Below are positions 21,072-29,863 of a stretch of DNA of 50,613 nucleotides, piece by piece. The stretch covers positions 1 to 50,613 of the forward strand of contig JAJOHG010000185.1 in the NCBI GenBank assembly GCA_021029095.1. The letters run 5' to 3'. Origin of the DNA: Phellopilus nigrolimitatus. Taxonomy: Eukaryota; Basidiomycota; Agaricomycetes; Hymenochaetales; Hymenochaetaceae. The first letter of the stretch is position 1, and the number at the start of each line of letters is the position of its first letter. The translations under genes were made by a program, and so were the position numbers. The notes below the pieces were generated by a model, which saw only the letters and a list, made by a program, of their open reading frames with translations, ran no database searches and was not told the origin of the DNA.

Positions 21072-22929
21072 ATGGAGACTGATCCCGCAGTCGAAAAGAT
21101 GGCTAGATGGGCCCCTGTGAGTGCTCGATTTCCGTAGCATTGTAGAAAGCCTAGCTAACATCACAATAAGTCGGCAAATTCATGCAGCTACAAGCTCTTA
21201 GCTGGGTTTGACTTCGCTAGGGCAGCCCTGGATGTCATGAGGCAGGATGGTACGGCAATTCCTCTTTCTGGAGTCGGCACACCAGAAGACACGCCTTCTG
21301 GCATTCGCCGTAGCATTATCTGCAACGAAGGTGCCAAAATACAGGATCGTCTTGGGCATAGTCGAATGCCGGTCGGCCTGGAATCTTTGTCGTGTGATCA
21401 ACAAATTCATCCAGTTGTGGACCAGTCGATTACCGGGGCTTCATTTCCATCGCACAGGAAGAAGCGAAATAACGAGAGTATGTCCTGCAAGGAGTCAAGG
21501 AAGACGAAACAGAAGGTAACGCACCAAGCAAATTCGGAGGCTTCGGCTGCAAGAAAGGCGGCGGAGATGGACCTCGGGAGTGGGGAGGCACTGGCGAGCG
21601 AGGATCTGCCTGGGAGAGGTGGAAATAGGAGGGAGAGACGTCGACGGTTGTGGCTGGAAGAGAGAAGTTGTCTGCCAGATCACCTGCGCCTAGCACTTTT
21701 CCAGGCAACCAAGGTGTCTGTAGCTAGAATGGATGTACACGATCTTCGACGCACCCATCCAAGCTGGATTGGCATGTCTGTTGATAAAGACAAGGATGAG
21801 AATAGCTCCCATTCGATGGGGCCGGCTCGCGTACCTGCCCTGGACCCCGAATGCAATGAGTTGGTACGCAACCTTGTGCTGAATGAGGGTTGGACATATA
21901 TTGCCAATGAGGACCGGTATGATCATTTAAATCAAGACGCCAGCTTGCTGTGTCTTACGCTTCTCTCCTTCAGTTGTGCGCAAGCCGTCGTTGACAAGAA
22001 CAATCTTGTTTTCGTTCTCAAGGCGCGTACCCCCAAAAATGGCTGGGACGGGATAATTGATGGAACAGAAAAAGCTCTGGAGGCATTTGCCTCGTCTGTT
22101 AATCTCGAGTTTGCGGCTCTGCATACGCATGACAGGGGGAGTTTTCCTAGTTTCTCCTTTGGCAACTCTCATGGAGGAGGCCAAAAGGTGCGTGTAGCAG
22201 GCAATTTGGCTAGTTAACTGAACTGAAACACAGTTCAGCGACCCAGCCATCTTGCTATTCCAGGTAGCTTTAAGGAAGCCCTCAAGATTTTCGTTCAGAA
22301 TGAATGGGTAAAAGCGTATACTTATTTCATTGCATGTGAGCTTTTCCAACTCCAAATCCGACTTAAACTTTATCTAACTGTAATCTTCTTCCTTAGCATG
22401 CTTTCGAATGTGGTTCCCTAGGATTGCAAGGTTATTCACCCTTGCACAGCTTCGTTTGCACATTGTCGACGGCTTGGTTTCACAACACTTTCCTGATCTG
22501 CAGTTTTCTGCCATGTCCCTGAACCTTGGTGCGAAAACTGTGTGCAACTGGCACAGGGACTTCAAGAACCTCGTCTGGGGGGTCTGTGCGGTTGGCGCAT
22601 TCGGAAGATTCAACCACCGGACCTCAGGTCAGCTCCTGCTTCGGGAGGCCAAGGTCATTATGGAAGTGAAAAGAGGTGATGTGATTTACATTCCATCCGG
22701 GTCCCTCACCCACTGCAATGCTCCTCTGAGGGCAGGTGAAGAACGCCGGTCAATAGCCTGCTACACTGCAGGTGGGCTCATCAGGTGGGTTGCCCAAGGC
22801 CACCAGCAGGCCACCGGTAAATCCCACATGACTAAAGCTGAGTTCAAGAAGTACGAAATGGAGGGTGCGCAACGGTGGGAGGATGGCTGGCAGCTTTTTT
22901 GTACTCTAAACGAATTACAAGCTAGCTAA
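21072..22929 (+). CDS. TET/JBP-family 2-oxoglutarate/Fe(II) dioxygenase
   Basis: Four exons (21072-21116, 21171-22187, 22239-22335, 22397-22929) join in phase to 563 aa. After a disordered N-terminal 200 residues, the core runs from GARVPALDPECNELVRNLV-like sequence through SFGNSHGGGQKRPSHL to the end. The catalytic residues all appear: NWHRDFKNLVWG gives His439 and Asp441, SGSLTHCNAPL gives the distal His492, and EERRSIACYT gives the 2-oxoglutarate-binding Arg504. TET/JBP enzymes oxidise 5-methylcytosine or thymine in DNA; basidiomycetes carry expanded families often linked to KDZ transposons (Iyer and colleagues, 2014). The likely role is oxidation of 5-methylcytosine in repeat DNA. Its promoter and 3' flank both hold tandem repeats. 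Confidence 0.88.
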
Positions 22930-22957
22930 TGTGCTCTGTCTAAAATGTAACATACTG

Positions 22958-24126
22958 CATGAAGCGAGCCATCACCGCGCGAGCAGACACACGAAGCGAA
23001 CCTCGGTGCTAAGGCATGAAGCAACTTCAACGCCATCATTCTGCCCAGGCCGGTGGTCGGAGCAAAGGGAAACCAATCACCGCACAAGCAGACACACGAA
23101 GCGAACCTCGGTGCTAAGGCATGAAGCAACTTCAACGCCATCATTCTGCCCAGGCCGGTGGTCGGAGCAAAAGGAAACCCATCACCGCACGAGCAGACAC
23201 ACGAAGCGAACCTCGGTGCTAAGGCATGAAGCAACTTCAACGCCATCATTCTGCCCAGGCCGGTGGTCGGAGCAAAAGGAAACCAATCACCGCACGAGCA
23301 GACACACGAAGCGAACCTCGGTGCTAAGGCATGAAGCAACTTCAACGCCATCATTCTGCCCAGGCCGGTGGTCGGAGCAAAAGGAAACCCATCACCGCAC
23401 GAGCAGACACACGAAGCGAACCTCGGTGCTAAGGCATGAAGCAACTTCAAACGCCATCATTCTGCCCAGGCCGGTGGTCGGAGCAAAGGGAAACCAATCA
23501 CCGCACGAGCAGACACACGAAGCGAACCTCGGTGCTAAGGCATGAAGCAACTTCAACGCCATCATTCTGCCCAGGCCGGTGGTCGGAGCAAAGGGAAACC
23601 AATCACCGCACAAGCAGACACACGAAGCGAACCTCGGTGCTAAGGCATGAAGCAACTTCAACGCCATCATTCTGCCCAGGCCGGTGGTCGGAGCAAAAGG
23701 AAACCCATCACCGCACGAGCAGACACACGAAGCGAACCTCGGTGCTAAGGCATGAAGCAACTTCAAACGCCATCATTCTGCCCAGGCCGGTGGTCGGAGC
23801 AAAGGGAAACCAATCACCGCACGAGCAGACACACGAAGCGAACCTCGGTGCTAAGGCATGAAGCAACTTCAACGCCATCATTCTGCCCAGGCCGGTGGTC
23901 GGAGCAAAGGGAAACCAATCACCGCACAAGCAGACACACGAAGCGAACCTCGGTGCTAAGGCATGAAGCAACTTCAACGCCATCATTCTGCCCAGGCCGG
24001 TGGTCGGAACAAAAGGAAACCCATCACCGCACGAGCAGACACACGAAGCGAACCTCGGTGCTAAGGCATGAAGCAACTTCAAACGCCATCATTCTGCCCA
24101 GGCTGGTGGTAGGAGCAAAGCAAGAA
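22958..24126. repeat. 105-bp minisatellite with higher-order pattern
   Basis: Units beginning GCATGAAGCAACTTCAA start at 23014, 23119, 23224, 23329, 23434, 23540, 23645, 23750, 23856, 23961 and 24066, with partial units at both ends. Most are 105 bp; two are 106 bp because of one extra A. Diagnostic bases define variants A, B, C and D, in the order A-B-C-B-D-A-B-D-A-B-D'. The repeated A-B-D block is 316 bp long, showing that trimers were duplicated recently. Because 105 is divisible by three, long open frames appear on both strands; they break at each 106-bp unit and are not genes. The array begins about 28 bp after the TET/JBP stop codon. Confidence 0.95.
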
Positions 24127-24255
24127 GTCGCGTCGTAACGAAAAAACTTTACGCGAACACGTGACTGTGTCACACATTCCTTTTACGGAGTGTCGCGAAC
24201 GCCCTCACAACGCCCTCACATTCGCCTTCATCGTTACACTTGCACATATTCAGCA

Positions 24256-25941
24256 ATGGCACGGAGGGCTAACAAACAAACGGCAAAAAAGTCAACCGGC
24301 TCAACGTCGCCGGTGGTGAAATGTAAGCTCATTTTCTGTCGTAATTACGTTTTCTGGCTACTCACTAGTGCCAATCCGTTACCCCGACAGTAATCAATCC
24401 TGCTTGCACGGACACGGACGGTCCGAAGAAGAAGAAGACACGGAGGTCACTTTCGCAAACAGCAACGAACCCGCCGCCATCTTTGATACCGCCGGTGACG
24501 AGAGAGCATAGGTCGAATTCCTCCAAGGCGCAGGAGGAGTCGTATACCGACGATGTAAGTCCTTTTTTACTCCCTATAGAAGACGAAGGCATGGTTTGAC
24601 ACAGTAGTCGCCTCCAGTTTTGTGCACGATGCCATGATGGGGGAGACCTAAGGCTCTGTGACACGGAGGGCTGCGTGCTTGTTCACTGCAAGATCTGCAT
24701 CCCGCCAAATGACGGGGACGACCCCGCTCTCCCATTCATATGCCCCAAATGTTGGAAGGCTAAGAATGAGGCTAAGGATGAGGCCACCGGCAGGTACCCA
24801 GTGTACCCGGTACGTCCACCATTACTATTCATTCTCATCTAACAACGTTCTGACCTTTGATCCAGTGGGCCGTCTCGGCCTCGCAGGTTCGCTATGAGAC
24901 AGACGGGATAAATACGAGGCCCTTAACGATCATCATATTCTGTCTGGACCATTTAAAATTTGACTGGATCAGCACCAGCCTAGAAGCAATGTTTTCGTCG
25001 TACTTCTCGGTGAAGAAGACTAATGTGAGTTTTTGGTCTTCTTACTCAATTCATGTTCCGACACTGACGTTTGGGTGTCCAGCTTAATTTCGCCTATATC
25101 CGATTCAACATGGCAAACGAGACGGTCACAACAGAGATGAACCGTCGTATCCAGGATGTCGTCAAGGACAAGAAAGTCGGGCGTGCTATCGTCTTTTTCG
25201 TCTCGCATGCAAACGAAGAGGGCTACATCAATCACAGTCGTAATGGCGCTGATGGCGTGCGCGCAGTGAGTCCTTCCTTCCTTCCTTCCTCCTATCTTCT
25301 CAGACAACTTATTCGTTTCATACAGGTTTTTACGTCTATCTTCGGCTCTACCTTGCTGGAGTTTCTCCAGCAAAGGGAGAGCTCTCTATTCTTCCTCGCG
25401 TGCGGAGCCTGCATGGACGCAGAGGAACAACGTGAAGAGCTGATGGCTTACTCTCCGTGAGTTTTAAAGTTCGTTTTGTTGCTTCAATTATTTAGATGCG
25501 CTCTCCAGGAACGTTTTCAAACATATCGTCGCGTTCAACGCCCCGAGATTTCACCCGGGCCAATGTTTTCTCGGGATCGCAATGTTGAACATAGAACACT
25601 ACATTCATCGCAGGCCATTCAGCGAGGTCCTGAAAACCTCCCTTTTGATCCCGGAAATTGGCGCGCATACGAATATCCTCTACTTATTTAACGGTAAAGG
25701 ACTCGTTTACAAATGGGCATCGACAGCAAGGCGGCCATTCAGTGTGCCTGCGAAGCCCTCCTGCCCGACATGTGGTGGCATTGATTCTTGGAATACCCTT
25801 CGAGCGGTTTCGGATGTGGGTAGGAGCGAGAGGGCCGAACTGAAGTGTAAAAGGTGCAAGTACAAGGAGACCTTCACCAGGCCCGTGGAGTTGATCCCTT
25901 TCGTACATACTACATCAAACTGGTGCTATCTCGAACTATGA
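24256..25941 (+). CDS. PHD-like finger plus caspase/CHAT-like putative peptidase
   Basis: Seven exons join in phase (24256-24322, 24391-24554, 24618-24809, 24866-25024, 25083-25265, 25326-25456, 25509-25941) to 442 aa. A basic N-terminus (KKKKTRRS) leads to a Cys-rich PHD-like finger (about residues 79-128: CARCHDGGDLRLCD, CVLVHCKIC, CPKCW). The following domain has beta-strand-like hydrophobic runs ending in AIVFFVSHANEEGY and SLFFLACGACMD. Strand-His and strand-Cys in this order (His236, Cys281) is the pattern of clan CD peptidases such as caspases and CHAT. A C-terminal zinc ribbon (CPTCGG and CKRCKYKE) closes the protein. I recognise similar hypothetical proteins in agaricomycetes. The peptidase assignment is inference from motif and topology; structure prediction would test it. 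Confidence 0.65.
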
Positions 25942-26118
25942 TACACCTTTGCACGTCTCCACTTTGTTACAATTTGCTCGATAAGCAGTTATAATAAAAA
26001 CGTCAATGAGATTTGTCATCGAGAACGCTTAAGTAAATCTTCCTGATTTGGACCTGCCAGCACATCATCGCTTATTTGTCCGTCACCTATACATGTGCCC
26101 TGCGTCCATCACATCAGG
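25942..26118. other. Short intergenic spacer
   Basis: Separates the caspase-like gene from the next gene on the same strand. Nothing else is visible. Confidence 0.4.
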
Positions 26119-29058
26119 ATGGGCGGCAAGCGCAAGGGCAAAGGAGCGGAAGCAGCCAAGCATCGTGAGTCATTCAGACATTCTCGCTACACGTTTTTTA
26201 CTCTTTCATCCCGGCAGCCGAAGAGGCAGATGAAAGCGGTATTGATGCGGCCGGGAAAGGTGATGTGCAACGTTTTTCCTCCCACACCAATGGGGCCTTC
26301 TACTCACGAAGCAATAATCAGGGAATCCAGACACCCAAAGGAGCACGTGGCAGACTCGCACATCCAAACCTAACCCAGCAAACGGCAAGAAGGTGCGTCA
26401 GTCCTAAGGTCACTTGCCGTCTCACCGCTCACATTGCAGACAAGCGGGCTGATGGGGATGTTGATGAGGATGAGACAAGAGACACCCTGGCCAAGGCTAG
26501 CCATCTTTTAGTTCTTCCACTCATTTTCGTGTCATGCTCACCTTTTGTTTTAAGAAGCAGGCCCCGAGAGCGGGAAACCGGGTTCAGGTCTTTACTGCAC
26601 AGTCACAGACTCAGATGAAGGTGCGATTCACGGGTGTGATGTATGACTAGGTGTACTGAAAAAAACTACAGGAGACAGCCAACCAAAACCAGGCTGATTT
26701 CGATGAGCAAGTAAATGGGTCGGATGACTTATTTTCTGATGAGGAGGAGGCTCAACGACCACAGAAGGTATGATCTGACTCTTACCGCGTATGCTGGCTA
26801 ATCAAAATCGCTACCTCAATTCCATCGCCTACAGAGAGCGGCAACTAGATCCAGGCCATCTGAGGGAGGAAGAAGAGCAGTTGTGGAGGAGCTGGATGAA
26901 GACGAAGCCAGGATAAGTGAGAATGAATCGGACATGGGTGAAGGAGAGGATGCATCGAGAACGGTGTGATAACCCCAACCAAATTCTATTTGTGATTACT
27001 GATGCAACCTATTCAGACTGAGACTGATATCGTGGAGGAGCATCGAAAAAAGAAGTCAAAATCCAGGAAGAGCGGGCCCAATATGGACCAGCTTGCGAGG
27101 AATCGGGCGATGTTGGAAGGAAACATTGGACCAGAACCGCCAGCGTCCAGCCGGATGGCTGGCATCCGGGACGGAGGAACGAAGGTGCGTCTAATCATGA
27201 CTCGTTTACAGGAAGATTCAGAACCACCTACATTCAGGTAACTTATATCCAAAGCAAACCACCGCCGAGAGGAGTACAAATAGGCCCATCTAACCGGCCG
27301 AAAGGTCGAGATGAACAGGATAGCTATCGCAGAAGGAATGTCAGTGACGGGTTTAGGAGAGGGTATGGTGAATACCAGGTGGAACGAGAGAATGACGAGG
27401 TAGAGGATGAAGGGCAGGGCGGACGGAGGGAGGAGGGTGGACAGGGGGAGGAGGAGGAGGAGGAGGAGGAGGAGGAGGAGGAGGAGGAGGAGGAGGAGGA
27501 GGAACGGGCCCCTCGGAGGAAACGTCGACGGAGGTCAAAGAAACAGGGTATGCAAGTATGTGTCCATTGAGCATAAAGCTGACGGCCTTCTAATTCCATA
27601 GCTCCGGGCCGAGAACCTGGGGACGATTGCATGAGCTTCTATGACGGTGCCACACATCAAATTCTAAAAATTGCTCAGCTGCAACTCAGGTTGATGCTTA
27701 TTGGCGGGGACCCGTATGTAAGCCGGGAGGATTTACTGGATTATGCAAAAGACACCTTCGATCGAGGGTGTGCAATGGTGAATTTGCCCGAAAGTAAGTA
27801 TCAAGTTTATTATGTAATATTATCATAGCCGAGGGGTTCGTATGAACGCTCATACACAGCACTCTGCCCCATTTTCTGCCTGTTGACTTCTTTTGGGCTC
27901 TAATATTCCCACGATCGAGTGCTGGTATGGGCTGCCATCTGCAGCACTTGTTCGTTCGATTCTTTGTTTTTCTCATCCATCTGCCTGGTACTCTGGTGCC
28001 AGTAAAGTGTCCAAAGGACGCAACAGACAAAGCGGGGGATGTTTTAACGGGTTGCGTCTTGTACTCAGTCCTACCTCATTCCACGTGGCGATCCCAGTCA
28101 AACAGACTAGTTGCAACCCAGAACACTGCCTTCTTTCTCTTTTGCTGTCAACATTAGCGAATACTTTCCATACTAACTCATGTTCCTCCTAGGCGAAAAG
28201 CCTAATTATACAGATGGGATGGCTGACCTCGTAAGTGAGAATGTTCTTGAAGTTTGGGTGAGGCTGACTCGTTTACAAGTTGATGAAAGAAAAGTGGAGC
28301 ACCCGGGCAAAGTTTAGGCTGGTTGCCAGAGATGTCGTTACAGAACACTATATTTACAGCCTGCCCACCCCGCCAGAGGCTAAGGGAAAACCTAATGAGG
28401 CAGCGCTTCGTGCCAAGCAGTTGGCTGCCCACGTCACAACTCTCATAGGGCCGAAAAAAGGTACGGCAACAATGGACTTCGCGATTTCAGAAGAGGTAGG
28501 TCCATTTTTCCCTTAGTCTGTTGTATCTGTCTGACCTCATTTTGGCCAATGGCAACAGGGTGTAGCATTCGCCCATCCGTCTATCAAAGATCTGATAGTC
28601 AAGTTTCTTTTCAATCCAGTAGGGAAGGACAGGCCGCTCGCTGTCCTAAATGAGAACCGAGTCATCGATAACATCCCACTACCAGCAATAGCATTTGCTG
28701 CCACTACTGTACGTAACTCTTTTCTACCAAACTCATACCCGATTGATGTACATCAGCAGCTTTACTGCTGCCTGCGCGAATGGCAATCTGGACAACTAAG
28801 GAAGCTTTACTTCCGAGAGCATCCCTACGAAGCCATTTATAAGTCGGTTCACAAGAACCTCGTTCAATACCAGCAATCCGGGACTCGTAGCGAAAAGCTG
28901 GAAAAGCTGCGGAAAGACATTCTTGCAGCTGGAACGTAAGCTGGTTTCAATTGCTTTTAAGTTATGCCCGCTCAAATTTGTTATGCAGGAGAAGGGTAGG
29001 ACAATTGGATACGGAGGATATTGACATGCAAATGCCGTTCGAACCTTCGAGCCCCTGA
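26119..29058 (+). CDS. DUF6532-type basidiomycete protein with charged N-terminus
   Basis: The C-terminal half is well supported. MSFYDGATHQILKIAQLQL lies in the exon at 27602-27793, followed by NYTDGMADL, the WSTRAKFRLVARDVVTEHYI exon, VAFAHPSIKDLIVKFLF, LPAIAFAATT, LREWQSGQLRKLYF and YEAIYKSVHKNL. The stop is at 29056. This pattern matches DUF6532, a basidiomycete-specific helical domain of unknown function. The N-terminal half is low-complexity, acidic and basic, built of several short exons that mostly end AAG before GTGCG/GTATG, with a poly-Glu tract encoded by a GAG microsatellite. MGGKRKGKG at 26119 is a plausible start, but the first three junctions are not certain and one may use a GC donor near 26500. 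Likely nuclear, by composition only. It follows the TET/JBP and caspase-like genes on the same strand. Confidence 0.65.
27448..27502. repeat. (GAG)n microsatellite coding for poly-Glu
   Basis: About 18 uninterrupted GAG codons in frame with the flanking exon of the DUF6532-type gene. It is followed by a basic stretch RAPRRKRRRRSKK. Length variation here would change the protein without a frameshift. Confidence 0.9.
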
Positions 29059-29207
29059 GGGTTGGGGGGCTGGCTAGCATGGATGGATTGAGAATATGAG
29101 GAGGAAATTTGGGGTATATTGTTACGCAATGCTTTGTTTTAATTACCAGCCTGGAATCAAATTATCATATTTCAAAAAATCATCCACTGCCCCAGACTGT
29201 CAGTTTA

Positions 29208-29378
29208 CAGTCAAACCTCTTGTTAAGCATACTGTCGTTAAGCATAAGCCTGCCGTTAAGCATAGGCTACACGGTGAAAAGTCATTCATTATAACCAGGA
29301 TTGATCCGTCATTAGGCATAACCTCTTGCTAAGTATAGGCGGAGGTGTCCAGGCAATGCTTAACAAGAGGTTCGACTG
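29208..29378. mobile_element. 171-bp pogo/Tc1-mariner-like MITE
   Basis: Ends are CAGTCAAACCTCTTGTTAAG and the inverted partner closing at 29378; about 22 bp match with one difference. Both ends are flanked by TA (29206-29207 and 29379-29380), the target duplication of the Tc1/mariner/pogo superfamily. The start CAGTCRAACCTC resembles pogo-type termini. The interior repeats the motif GTTAAGCAT three times in direct orientation. No transposase is inside, so it depends on a partner elsewhere. Confidence 0.8.
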
Positions 29379-29563
29379 TACTCATTGATCTGACCAACGG
29401 GTCAATCAACTCAGGGATCTCACCCATAAGGAACACAGCTGTCCGCAGGTCCGCTTTTCCTATAGACCAATAACTAGTCGATTATACAATCACAGGACTG
29501 GAGGACCAAGTCCTACCGTGCTATGAAATACTAAGTGTCGGATGTGGGCAAAGTGGATGCCAA

Positions 29564-29635
29564 GACCTGGTAGCTCAGTGGTAGAGCACCGACCCGGAGG
29601 TTTGGGGGTCATGGGTTCAAGCCCCATCCAGATCA
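29564..29635 (+). ncRNA. tRNA-like sequence, possibly the head of a SINE
   Basis: The 72 nt fold as a cloverleaf: acceptor GACCTGG against CCAGATC with one mismatch, a perfect D stem GCTC/GAGC, T stem ATGGG/CCCAT with loop TTCAAGC, and a 5-nt variable loop. Pol III A box (TGGTAGCTCAGTGG) and B box (GGTTCAAGCCC) look intact. The anticodon arm is poor (stem CCGAC/TTTGG, loop CCGGAGG without T33). The nominal anticodon GGA (Ser) does not fit a tRNA lacking a long variable arm. I therefore favour a tRNA-derived SINE or a decayed tRNA copy over a working tRNA gene. Confidence 0.55.
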
Positions 29636-29863
29636 TGTTTTCATTACTAAGAGCACTAACTCCACTATGGAACCCTAACACACTACCTCGCTACAAACCC
29701 TAAGACAACTAAACTACACTATGACAACTATGCAACTATGCACTACCTCGCTAAGGTGAGTTCTGTAGCGCTAGGAAGTTGATAGCAAACTATTCGCCGC
29801 TATGTTGCTATGGTAACTTGGTAGCGCTACCAAGCGTCAGCTAGTTTTTTAAGGTTTCCTGAT

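Larger units (their letters stand above)
29059..29863. other. Intergenic region with a pogo-like MITE and a tRNA-like sequence
   Basis: Contains the MITE at 29208-29378 and the tRNA-like sequence at 29564-29635. The remaining part, 29640-29860, has short repeated motifs such as CACTACCTCGCTA and GGTAGCGCTACC but no open frame. No NACHT domain is present ahead of the WD40 repeats. Confidence 0.55.

Noticed and set aside
22958..24126. Regular repeat array considered as CRISPR-like
   Set aside because: Units are contiguous 105-bp tandem copies with no unique spacers, and the genome is fungal.
22926..24138. Long open frames of 124-204 codons on both strands within the minisatellite
   Set aside because: They exist because the 105-bp unit is divisible by three; they break at every 106-bp unit and lack splice sites or domain features.
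29564..29635. A functional tRNA-Ser gene
   Set aside because: The anticodon stem is weak, T33 is missing, and there is no long variable arm as needed for a nuclear tRNA-Ser.
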